Shown here: piece after piece, positions 1 through 6,370 of the stretch
How the letters are laid out: every line of letters starts with the position of its first letter
How positions within the stretch are numbered: position 1 is the stretch's first letter
Assembly: GCA_004431415.1 (NCBI GenBank)
Contig: QPMI01000153.1
Location: forward strand, 1-61,693
Length of the DNA: 61,693 bases
Origin: Cyanophora paradoxa
Taxonomy: Eukaryota > Glaucocystophyceae > Cyanophorales > Cyanophoraceae
Direction of reading: 5' to 3'
Position numbers and translations under genes: made by a program
The notes under the pieces: model-generated
Seen by the model: the letters and a program-made list of their open reading frames with translations, nothing else
Databases searched by the model: none
Told to the model about the DNA's origin: nothing

Positions 1-2
1 AG

Positions 3-119
3 AGGCTGCCGCAGGAGTACGCCTCGGCCGTGCGCTCGCTCTTCTACGGCAGCGGGCCCGAGCTGCGCGAGAAGCTCTGGCTTTACATCGAGCTCTTCGT
101 CGAGCTGACCTCGGAGTGA
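3..119 (+). CDS. C-terminal end of an unidentified virus-like protein (partial)
   Basis: An open frame enters from the left edge and ends at TGA 117-119, giving 38 residues that finish in LWLYIELFVELTSE. The tail is helical and acidic. It is followed 29 nt later by the start of the next small gene, so it looks like one more gene of the same compact virus-like cluster. No start or domain is visible because the window cuts it. The family was not recognised. Confidence 0.5.
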   Translation, partial: RLPQEYASAVRSLFYGSGPELREKLWLYIELFVELTSE

Positions 120-148
120 AAAATATTTCTAAGGGGCAGGCGTAAAGG

Positions 149-943
149 ATGGACCCCTCGGCGATGCTTGGCTTCGAGGCGCTGGCCGTGGACGGGCCGA
201 ACCCCGTGGGAATCCCGCAGCCCGGAAGAAGGGCCGCCCCGCGAAGGAGGGCAAGGAAAAGGGGGAGAAGGCGCCGAAGGCCGACAGGATGGCGCTGCCG
301 GGCGACGGGCCCGCGGTGCCGCCGACGGCGCCGAGCAAGGGCGCGGGCTTCAGCGTGCAGGAGCACATCGAAATGACGAAGAAGAAGGAGCAGAGCGTGA
401 AAAAGGCGCTGGGAATCGACCTGCAGGAGCGGCCGCGGGACGAGGCGCAGGTGGACGTGGACGAGAAGAAGCAGGTCCTGCGACAGATCGCGCAGTACCG
501 GCGCTCGTTCGGGGGCGAGCTTACGTCACGAAGAAGCTGAGCCTGGCCACGCCGCTGGACGAGCTGAAGGAAGAGTACGAGGAGATTCAGCGCGAGCTGA
601 GAGCGCGGGTCGCTGGAGGCGGCGCGCCTCTTTCTGATCGCGGGCATGCACTCGCTGGAGCACCTGAACAAGGCGTACGATCCGATCGGCCTGAAGCTCG
701 ACGGGCTCGGCAGGCGACGCTCTCTTCGATGGACCAGGTGCAGCCGATCTTAGAGGACTGGTGATCAAGTACTCGCGCTACGTGACCCTGGGGCCCGAGG
801 CGCGCCTGGGGATGGCCTGGTGCAGACGGTGCTGGCGTGCACGCGGCGAACGCGAACCCGGAGTAATGAAGGAGGTGACGGAGGCGGCGGCCTCGACGGC
901 GGCGGAGCCCAGGGCGGTGGGCGGCAAGTTCAACGGCCTTTGA
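149..943 (+). pseudogene. Frameshifted DUF5767-like viral protein
   Basis: The ATG at 149 starts MDPSAMLGFEAL. The frame then changes near 225, 540, 600, 705, 765 and 830-865 before ending at FNGL and TGA 941-943. The pieces fit one protein: a Lys-rich segment RKKGRPAKEGKEKGEK, a helical middle part with EEYEEIQREL and LFLIAGMHSLEHLNKAYDPI, and a C-terminal helix pair with LVIKYSRYVTLGPEARLGMA and an Asn-rich HAANANPE. The last part resembles, from memory, the DUF5767 family of unknown function in algal and amoebal large DNA viruses. A TTTCTAAGG box at 126-134 lies 14 nt before the ATG. At least five frameshifts make it a decayed gene. The family assignment is moderate and the reading-frame reconstruction is by eye. 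Confidence 0.55.
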
Positions 944-995
944 GTGTAAACGCGTGTAATCAATTGCACAAAAATTCACAATTTATTCGTCCGAG

Positions 996-1767
996 CTACT
1001 GCATGGGGCTGCGTACATAGACTCGGGGTTTAGGTAGGGCTCGAAATCGCCTCGTTGTCGTAGGCTTGAAGGCCAGCTCGGGGGCGCGCCCGGCGAAGCG
1101 AAAGGCGCCGACCTTGCACTGCTGCACGGCGAGGAAGGACCACTTGAGGCCGAACTTGCCCTCGGGGATGGCGTAGGCGGTGTCGATTTTAATGAGCGCC
1201 GCCACCAGGTCTCCGGTGCCGATGGTGGCGCGCTCGGTGATGAGGTAGTTGGACATGTCGACGACGGGCACGGTCTTGCGCTTGCCCGCCATCGTCTGGG
1301 TGCGGATGCGCATGTTGAGGTACTTGTAGAAGGCCTGGCCCGACTCCTTGTCGACCTTGATGCGCACGCTGGGGGTCTGCAGCACCGAGATCTGATCCTT
1401 GGAGAGGGAGCGGCCGGGCGAGACCTTGAGCTTGGCCTGGTTCTGCTGCACGAACTCGCAGAATTTCGCGTCCAGGGCCTCCAGCAGCTTGAGGAACTCG
1501 TCCGCGGCTGGTTCGTCTGGCCGTCGACGGCGCTGAGATCGGTGAGGTCCAGCGTGTAAATCCGCCGTTTTCTTCCATGACGAAGCCTTCTTCTCGTCGC
1601 TCCACGCCTTGCCTTGCTCTGTGTTGATGCACGGTTGATCGTGACCATGGGCGGCGCGTACATCATGAGGCCTGCAGGCCGTCGTACTTGGCTTGATGCG
1701 GCCGGTGCGTCGATCTCGAAGGCGAGCTTGGCGGGGTCGATCTCGTTGGCGTTGCGGACGGTGCCAT
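996..1767 (-). pseudogene. Virus-like protein of unknown function, frameshifted N-terminal half
   Basis: The minus-strand ATG at 1765-1767 is followed by NANEIDPAKLAFEID-like sequence that shifts frame several times before about 1510. A long clean frame then runs from about 1510 to the stop at 996-998. It contains FLKLLEALDAKFCEFV, VRIKVDKESGQAFYKYLNMR, VVDMSNYLITERATIGTGDL and KWSFLAVQQCKVGAFRF. The mix of strand-forming basic segments with a helical start resembles a small virus-encoded nucleic-acid-binding protein, but no family was recognised. The upstream sequence on this strand has a TCTAAG box 14 nt before the ATG. The neighbours are other broken virus-like genes. The C-terminal two thirds (about 150 residues) is still open. 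Confidence 0.5.
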
Positions 1768-1879
1768 GTTTGCGTTAGCTTAGAGTGTGCTTCAGCCTAG
1801 CGCTAGAAATATTAAGGGCGCCCACCCGACTTCAGCTGACCTCGGGTGAGCGCTCAGGTGATTCAGGTAAAACACGTGT

Positions 1880-2165
1880 TCAATTCACCATCAGATCCTC
1901 TACGACGGCTACACGAATCGAGCTAATCTTGAACCTGCCTACAATGCACTTCTCTCTCCACAGTACGATCTCGTTCTTGAGGGGAGCAGTTGAATCCAAT
2001 CATACTCATCGCCTTGCGGTGCTCCGACGAAATGTCGCGAAGGAGCTTGCAGAAGTAGAACGTGTTTCGGTCGAACTCATCGTCGTATATGACGTATGCG
2101 AGATGCCGAAGGTGAGACAGCAGGTGAAGTACGTGGGATGCACATTCTTGATTTCTCTTGGCTTT
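1880..2165 (-). pseudogene. Unrecognised minus-strand protein remnant
   Basis: Reading the minus strand gives HVLHLLSHLRHLAYVIYDDE followed by FDRNTFYFCKLLRDISSEHR, then KAMSMIGFNCS. After a one-base shift near 1965 it continues with LKNEIVLWREKCIVGRFKIS up to TGA 1880-1882. The hydrophobic-charged alternation and long open frame argue for a former gene rather than chance, but no ATG or family was found. The start lies somewhere before 2170. A plus-strand open frame over the same bases looks like its shadow. This fits the decayed, compact gene cluster around it. Confidence 0.35.
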
Positions 2166-2265
2166 GAAGTGTGAGAGAGGGCGCGGCGGGGCTGCGGTTT
2201 TGAGGCCGTTCAGGTGAGGTCAGGTGAGCGCTCAGCTGAGTTTCAGTGAGGCAACTTGAAAATTC

Positions 2266-2311
2266 GGCGTCATTTACGTCCGCGTCATTTACGTCAGCGT
2301 CATTTACGTCA
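2266..2311 (+). repeat. Three tandem GCGTCATTTACGTC units
   Basis: Units of about 15 nt lie at 2266-2280, 2281-2296 and 2297-2311. The core TTACGTCA resembles a CRE/bZIP site, and the array is followed by ACGGAGTT. The same unit appears in pairs at 3124-3153 and, inverted, at 3457-3485 and 3663-3692. Its place about 90 nt before the next ATG suggests an upstream regulatory or replication element. That role is inferred. Confidence 0.7.
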
Positions 2312-2381
2312 CGGAGTTGGGACTCGGCCCTGGCCCCGGCCCAGGCCTCGCCCGTAAAAAAAGGACTTGGACTTGGCGCCA

Positions 2382-2391
2382 TTTTCTAAAG
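2382..2391 (+). promoter_or_regulatory. TTTTCTAAAG start-proximal box
   Basis: An exact TTTTCTAAAG lies 12 nt before the ATG at 2404. An identical box stands on the minus strand at 5149-5158 before the gene starting at 5127, and near copies precede several other genes of the cluster. It resembles the AT-flanked TCTA late promoter known from Cafeteria roenbergensis virus and mavirus. Confidence 0.5.
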
Positions 2392-2403
2392 CTCTGCTGT
2401 ACC

Positions 2404-3041
2404 ATGGAGCCCGCTATCTCCCAGCTAGTCTCTCAGGCGCCAAGCTCGACAAGGCCCTGAACATCTACCTTCAGCTGATCGAGCTGGCCTGGCCCGAGCC
2501 AATGATAGCTCAGGCCTGCAAATCGCTCCACGTGGCGTTCGATGCGCCGTTCTCAGTGACCCGGATCAGGTGACATCCTGGACCAAGGAGGAGATAAAGG
2601 CCGACTTCGAGGCGCTTTTCTCATTTATGAGCAAGAAGTATGCCGAAATCGAAGCAGCTAAGCCTCAGCAGCCGAAGGCGGTGAAGCCCAGCCGAAGGCC
2701 CTGCCGGCGACCAAGGCACCGAAGTTCAAGGCGCTGGGCCCCTTGCAGAGGGCGAAGGCCAAGGCGACCTGCGACCGCGTAGGCCCAAGGACATAGCCAA
2801 GGAGGCAAGCGCCACAGGCCGGACTGGCCGGCGCCGCGCCCTACCGCTACCTCAAGCTGGACAAGAGCAACGATACCGGCTTCACCAGGAGGAGTGGCCT
2901 GAGCCCTCAGGTGGCTGGAGCCAAGGGAGATCAAGGCCGGAGGCGGTATCGAGCTAGCGCTAGCGCTGGCGCGGCGGCGGTGCAGACTTGGAGGAGCAGG
3001 CCCTGCTAGATACCATCAACTTGGGCAAGGTAGAGCTGTGA
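2404..3041 (+). pseudogene. Lys/Ala-rich virus-like protein, frameshifted
   Basis: The ATG at 2404 (MEPAISQLVSQA) is followed by a shift into KALNIYLQLIELAWPEPMIA, then into TKEEIKADFEALFSFMSKKY with a Lys/Ala/Pro-rich tail (KALPATKAPKFKALGPLQRA). It ends with LEEQALLDTINLGKVEL and TGA 3039-3041. At least four frame changes are needed. The first part is helical and the second is basic and low-complexity, as in small viral DNA-binding or core proteins. No family was recognised. It sits between two copies of the TTACGTCA repeat, has a TTTTCTAAAG box just upstream, and shares direction with the small genes that follow. Confidence 0.4.
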
Positions 3042-3205
3042 TATCTAGCTAGCTAGCGCTTGCTAATTAACTCAACTGAAGTTACCTACATTTACTGAAG
3101 GGTTGCGGAGGTTACCGAAGGTCGCGTCATTTACGTCAGCGTCATTTACGTCACGGAGTTTGCCGGCGACTCGGACTCGGGCCCAACTTCTCCGGTAAGT
3201 TCGAG
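3039..3205 (+). repeat. Left arm of large imperfect inverted repeat
   Basis: This arm begins TGATATCTAGCTAGCTAGCG and runs through two GCGTCATTTACGTCA units and CGGAGTTTGCCGGCGACTCG to TCCGGTAAGTTCG. It matches, inverted and with small gaps, 3407-3540. The loop of about 200 nt (3206-3406) is AT-rich and holds a TAGTACTAAG-type array. It could be a terminal-repeat junction, a replication hairpin or a paired promoter region. Confidence 0.7.
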
Positions 3206-3319
3206 ACTTGGAAAAATAGGGTATCCCTATTACTTATCGTTATTATTATTACTATTATCGTTATTCACATTGAATGAATGCTTAAATCTATAAAAGCTGT
3301 ACCAGTATCGGTGGCTACT

Positions 3320-3390
3320 AGTACTAAGCTAGTAGTACTAAGTAGTACCAAGTAGTACTAAGTAGTACTACGTAGTACTAGCGGTACTAG
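3320..3390 (+). repeat. AGTAGTACTA short tandem array
   Basis: About seven degenerate copies of (A)GTAGTACTA lie in the loop between the two inverted-repeat arms. The core AGTACT is itself palindromic. The function is unknown. Confidence 0.75.
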
Positions 3391-3406
3391 TAGCTACTGG
3401 TCGTGA

Positions 3407-3540
3407 CGAACTTACCGGGAGAAGTTGGCCCGAGTCCGAGTCGCCGGCAAACTCCGTGACGTAAATGACGCGACGTAAATGACGCGACCCTTCAGGTTAA
3501 TTAATTAAGCAAGCGCTAGCGCTAGCTAGCTAGATATCGA
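3407..3540 (-). repeat. Right arm of large inverted repeat
   Basis: This is the reverse complement of 3039-3205, from CGAACTTACCGGGAGAAGTT through two GACGTAAATGACGC units (3457-3471, 3472-3485) to GCTAGCTAGCTAGATATCGA. A gap removes about 30 nt relative to the left arm. The same CTTACCGGGAGAAGTTGG to ATGACGC segment recurs directly at 3618-3692. Confidence 0.7.
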
Positions 3541-3545
3541 TACCA

Positions 3546-3583
3546 CCTAGCTAGTAGCACTAGGACACTAGGACACTAGGACA
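3546..3583 (+). repeat. AGGACACT microsatellite
   Basis: Three to four direct copies of (T)AGGACAC(T) stand between the right arm of the inverted repeat and the third copy of the TTACGTCA-containing element. There is nothing else in this short stretch. Confidence 0.7.
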
Positions 3584-3617
3584 CCGGGGGTACCCCGCCG
3601 AGTTCAAGTCTCGAACT

Positions 3618-3692
3618 TACCGGGAGAAGTTGGCCCGAGTCCCGAGTCGCCGGCAAACTCCGTGACGTAAATGACGCGGACGTAAATGACGC
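3618..3692 (-). repeat. Third copy of the TTACGTCA-containing element
   Basis: This direct copy of the outer part of the right arm (CTTACCGGGAGAAGTTGG, CGCCGGCAAACTCCGTGACG, two GACGTAAATGACGC units at 3663-3677 and 3679-3692) ends 68 nt before the ATG at 3760. Its placement before a plus-strand gene, like the array at 2266-2311, favours a regulatory role. Confidence 0.65.
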
Positions 3693-3759
3693 AAATCCAT
3701 TGGAGCTACGTTCGCACACTCCGGACGCCTCCCACAATTTTCCAAGGTACCCAGCAAGC

Positions 3760-4046
3760 ATGGACTTCACCGATTGCGCAGGTATCAAGCAGGAGCCTGA
3801 GGACCTTCTCACCGCCGCCGCCTCGGCGCCCAAGCAGCGCCGCCGCCGCGGGCCCAAGTCCCTCTGCTCCGAGCCCGAGATCCTGGCGGCTCCGGCGCGC
3901 GGGCCGGAGACCGTGGACCTGACCCTGGAGGAGCCGGCGCGCGCCCGCCGCGCCTTCTGATCCTTGCGGCGGCGGCGGCCGCGCTCTACTACGCCGCCCG
4001 GCGCCTGGGCCCGCAGCTCTCGGGCCTGGTCCGGAACCTTTTCTAA
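3760..4046 (+). pseudogene. Small tail-anchored protein with SUMO-type motifs, one frameshift
   Basis: The ATG at 3760 opens MDFTDCAGIKQEPEDLL, and the frame stops at TGA 3958-3960 after 66 residues. A one-base shift just before that stop restores LILAAAAAALYYAARRLG and a clean end at TAA 4044-4046, giving about 95 residues with a C-terminal membrane anchor. IKQEPED fits the SUMO acceptor consensus (hydrophobic-K-x-E), VDLTLEE looks like a SUMO-interacting motif, and PKQRRRRGPK is a basic nuclear-type patch. Tail-anchored small proteins are common in algal and amoebal DNA viruses, but this family was not recognised. The next gene's ATG lies 11 nt after the stop. Confidence 0.45.
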
Positions 4047-4047
4047 G
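4039..4047 (+). promoter_or_regulatory. TTTTCTAAG start-proximal box
   Basis: TTTTCTAAG overlaps the stop codon of the preceding small gene and lies 9 nt before the ATG at 4057. It is the same AT-flanked TCTA box as at 2382-2391. Confidence 0.45.
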
Positions 4048-4056
4048 TCTTGCCCA

Positions 4057-4397
4057 ATGGAGGCCCTGCTAGATCTCATGGCCTTTGCGTTGCCCATCTT
4101 CTTCCTGGTAGGCCTCAGCCGCATGGAGCGCGAGGCGCGCCAGCCCGAGCGCGTCGAGCGCGGCCTCACCCCGCAGAGCAGCGCAACCTCACCGAGTGGG
4201 ACCTGGCGCTCATGGCCGGCCGCATGCTCGACGGCAACCGGCTCGAGCCGGGCCACCGCCTCAAGCTAGAGGACGGCGGCACGGCCCTCTGGGACGGCGA
4301 GGCCTGGAAGCACGATTCGACGGGCGAGCCGATGAAGCTGCTCGCCTCCGGCAACAAGTACTGGCGCGGCGACTCGATGGAGTTCCGGCGCCCGTGA
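4057..4397 (+). pseudogene. Small membrane protein, one frameshift
   Basis: The ATG at 4057 starts MEALLDLMAFALPIFFLVGL, an N-terminal membrane segment of about 20 residues, followed by a charged stretch SRMEREARQPERVERGL. Near 4175 the frame changes to NLTEWDLALMAGRMLDGNRL and continues cleanly to FRRP and TGA 4395-4397, about 113 residues in all. The soluble C-terminal part is rich in Gly, Trp and Asp (LASGNKYWRGDSMEF). The family is unknown. It is the second of three tightly packed plus-strand genes (3760-4726). Confidence 0.45.
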
Positions 4398-4443
4398 TTG
4401 CTAGTGATTTTCTGGTCCTCTTCTACCCTTCTACCAGCAAAGA

Positions 4444-4726
4444 ATGCCCGACCCCTCGCCCGACCCGCCGCAGGTGCCGAGAGCGCGGGCAGCTCGGACG
4501 AGTACTCCGAGCTCACGGATCCCGACCCCGACGAGCCGGCGACGCCTTCGCGACGGAGAACGAGCGCTCCCTCATGCGCGTCTACGAGGCGCTGCGCGAG
4601 GCGATCTACTGGGAGGATCCCCGCCTGGGAACCCTGATGAACTTTGCAAAGTTCGCCGAGTTCATGTTCGCTATGACCGTGCCCTTCACCCGAGTCGTGC
4701 TCTGGGATAGGAACAGGAACTGGTAA
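4444..4726 (+). pseudogene. Small acidic protein with hydrophobic C-terminus, two frameshifts
   Basis: The ATG at 4444 starts MPDPSPDPP. A shift near 4475 gives AGAESAGSSDEYSELTDPDP, and another near 4540 gives FATENERSLMRVYEALREAI, then KFAEFMFAMTVPFTRVVLWD up to TAA 4724-4726. The protein would be about 92 residues with a Ser/Asp-rich head and a hydrophobic tail. Two TCTA boxes (4422-4425, 4430-4433) precede the ATG. No family was recognised. It ends 26 nt from the stop of the convergent gene at 4753. Confidence 0.45.
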
Positions 4727-4752
4727 AGCATTGAATACAACAGTACAGAGCC

Positions 4753-5127
4753 CTACGAGCTAGAGCTGCTATCGCCCGAGTCCAGGCGCGCCTTCTTGGC
4801 CTTGGAGCGGCGGAGGCGGGAGACGTACTGCAGGCGCAGGTTGCGCACTAGGAGCTCGCCGGCCGTGGTGCCCGGCAGCCCGGGAACCGAGTCCGTGGGC
4901 AGCAGCTGTCCCTCGCGTATCGCCTTGTACGTCTTGCGCTTGTTGAATGCAACCTTCTCCGTATCCTCCGCGACCGGGACCTCCAGCGCCAGCGCGCGCT
5001 TGGCCTTCTTGGTGGAGACTGCGTTCGCACGCTCCAGCTTCACTCCGGGCTCCAGGGGGGTAGGGGCGACTGCGTTCGCCACCGGGTTCTCAGCGAAGGA
5101 AACACGGGGGGAAGAGCCGCCGCGCAT
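4753..5127 (-). CDS. Intact 124-aa basic protein of unknown function
   Basis: This open frame runs without interruption from the ATG at 5125-5127 (MRGGSSPRVSFAENP) to a Ser-rich tail (LDSGDSSSSS). It is basic (STKKAKRALALE, AFNKRKTYKAIREGQ, SRLRRSKAKKARLD) with a single mildly hydrophobic middle (LPGTTAGELLVRNLRLQYVS). It could be a DNA-binding or virion core protein, but nothing diagnostic was seen. A TTTTCTAAAG box lies 21 nt upstream on this strand. It is one of the few undamaged genes in the cluster, convergent with 4444-4726 and followed upstream by 5140-5541 in the same direction. Confidence 0.6.
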   Translation of the reverse strand: MRGGSSPRVSFAENPVANAVAPTPLEPGVKLERANAVSTKKAKRALALEVPVAEDTEKVAFNKRKTYKAIREGQLLPTDSVPGLPGTTAGELLVRNLRLQYVSRLRRSKAKKARLDSGDSSSSS

Positions 5128-5139
5128 GGTTCGCTCGCT

Positions 5140-5541
5140 TTACCTAGCCTTTAGAAAATAGTCGAGCTGGGCGCTCTGCAGGCGCGCGCCCTGGTAGGCG
5201 CCGCGCAGCTGCCACGCGAGCCAGATCGCAAGGAGCACGGCGGCGACGCCGGCGGCGATCTTGGCGTAGTGCCAGCCCTTCATCGCAAGCTCCGGCACGG
5301 CCGCAACCGCCTGCCCGACCTTCACGCCCGCGGCGCCCGTCCGATCGATTCCCGTCAGCGTGCTGCCGAGTGCGCCCGCGGCCACGTCGGCCCAGGGAAG
5401 CTTGCCGTCGTTCTTTAGGATGAGCTCGTTGTTCTTGCGCTCGATCGTCGTGCTGATCGCCGCGGCCAGGTTGAAGCTCGGCGGCGGCTGCGCGCTCTTC
5501 GGTCCGAAGACCTTGGTCAGCACGGCGTCCACCCAGCCCAT
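5140..5541 (-). CDS. Intact 133-aa single-pass membrane protein
   Basis: The frame runs from the ATG at 5539-5541 (MGWVDAVLTKVFGPKSAQ) to a stop at 5140-5142. About 85 residues of soluble sequence (FNLAAAISTTIERKNNELIL, GALGSTLTGIDRTGAAGVKV) are followed by a strong membrane helix, AAGVAAVLLAIWLAWQLRG, and a short tail LDYFLKAR. An AGTCTAGG box with TCTA at 5550-5553 precedes the ATG. The layout suits a minor virion membrane or channel-like protein. The family was not recognised. Confidence 0.6.
   Translation of the reverse strand: MGWVDAVLTKVFGPKSAQPPPSFNLAAAISTTIERKNNELILKNDGKLPWADVAAGALGSTLTGIDRTGAAGVKVGQAVAAVPELAMKGWHYAKIAAGVAAVLLAIWLAWQLRGAYQGARLQSAQLDYFLKAR
5149..5158 (-). promoter_or_regulatory. 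TTTTCTAAAG start-proximal box
   Basis: The minus-strand TTTTCTAAAG is identical to the box at 2382-2391 and lies 21 nt before the ATG of the 124-aa gene ending at 5127. It overlaps the last codons of the next gene upstream, as in compact viral genomes. Confidence 0.5.
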
Positions 5542-5567
5542 CTTTGACCTAGACTTCGAAAAACTAT

Positions 5568-6040
5568 CTAAATGACCAGGCCGCGCAGGTACCAGACCAT
5601 CAGGAGCGAGCCGCCCAGCGCCACCAGCAGCGGCAGGTGCCCGTCCACGGCGCGCCGCATGCGGTTGTCGCACAGCTCCTGGCAGCTCAGCCGGTTGGCC
5701 TCGTCGAAGTAGGCGCTCACGGCGTAGGGGCGGCGGCCGGCGGGTGCAGCCCCGGCCCAGGCACGGGTAGGCCTCCGCCTGCCGCCGCGCGGCCAGCGCC
5801 GCCGTCGCCGCGTGCGCCGCCTCCCTCTGCCCCGGCGCGATCGCCACGAGGGGCAGCGCCCCCACGCTCCTGCCCTTGCCCGCCCCTTGATCGTTTTCAG
5901 CGACGGCGGCGCGGATCCGCCGCCTTCACCCTGGCCCCTCCGCCGCCGCCCGCCTTAGCCCTCGCCGCCTCGCCGATCTTGCTGCATCGCGAATCCGATT
6001 TGAACACGGTGCACAGCAGCTTCTCTACCGCGCTCGACAT
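5568..6040 (-). pseudogene. Cys-containing tail-anchored protein, frameshifted
   Basis: The ATG at 6038-6040 starts MSSAVEKLLCTVFKSDSRCS. A shift near 5905 leads to GALPLVAIAPGQREAAHAAT and AEAYPCLGRGC. A second near 5735 leads to AYFDEANRLSCQELCDNRMR and a C-terminal membrane helix LLVALGGSLLMVWYLRGLVI ending at TAG 5568-5570. Six cysteines in about 155 residues and a tail anchor suggest a disulfide-bonded virion membrane protein. This is inference and no family was recognised. It continues the run of minus-strand membrane genes between 5140 and 6322. Confidence 0.45.
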
Positions 6041-6070
6041 CTTCGAACGTGTAACGAGAATGAAGAAAAT

Positions 6071-6322
6071 TTAAAAGGGAACGCCAACGGACTCGGAACT
6101 CGGAAAAGGGGAGGGGAGAATGAACTTTGAAAAGTTAGCGCCCGGCGGGGCGCATGCCGGCCGCCGCCTGCGAGGCGCCGCCGGGGCGTAGAGGGACTTG
6201 GCGGCGTAGCCGAAGCCCACGCCTATGACCGCCGAGGCCGTGGGGGTGCCGCCGAGGAGCCAGGTGAGGGTCGCGGCGAGGGCTCCTAGCGAGTAGTGGG
6301 CAGGATAAGCTTCGAAGGCCAT
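6071..6322 (-). CDS. Small Gly/Ala-rich membrane protein
   Basis: The ATG at 6320-6322 starts MAFEAYPAHYSLGALAATLT. Two hydrophobic stretches with small residues follow (LGALAATLTWLLGG, ASAVIGVGFGYAAKSLY). The frame then runs into a Pro/Arg tail to a stop at 6071. In another frame the tail would end at 6135 as AAAGMRPAGR, so a frameshift near 6180 is possible. Small glycine-zipper membrane proteins of this size are typical of DNA virus gene clusters. The function is unknown. Confidence 0.45.
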   Translation of the reverse strand: MAFEAYPAHYSLGALAATLTWLLGGTPTASAVIGVGFGYAAKSLYAPAAPRRRRPACAPPGANFSKFILPSPFPSSESVGVPF

Positions 6323-6370
6323 CGCGGGACCGAATTGAGGGAGGGTTGAGAAAAAATACCGCCTCGGGCC

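Noticed and set aside
3320-3390. Short regularly spaced repeats that might suggest a CRISPR array
   Set aside because: Units are only about 10 nt with no constant-length unique spacers, and the DNA is eukaryotic/viral. It is a degenerate microsatellite.
3039-3540. Inverted repeat as the terminal inverted repeats of a short transposon
   Set aside because: The 200-nt loop holds no gene and no target-site duplication was seen at the arms. Three additional partial copies nearby argue for a regulatory or replication repeat. Left open as one alternative in the findings.
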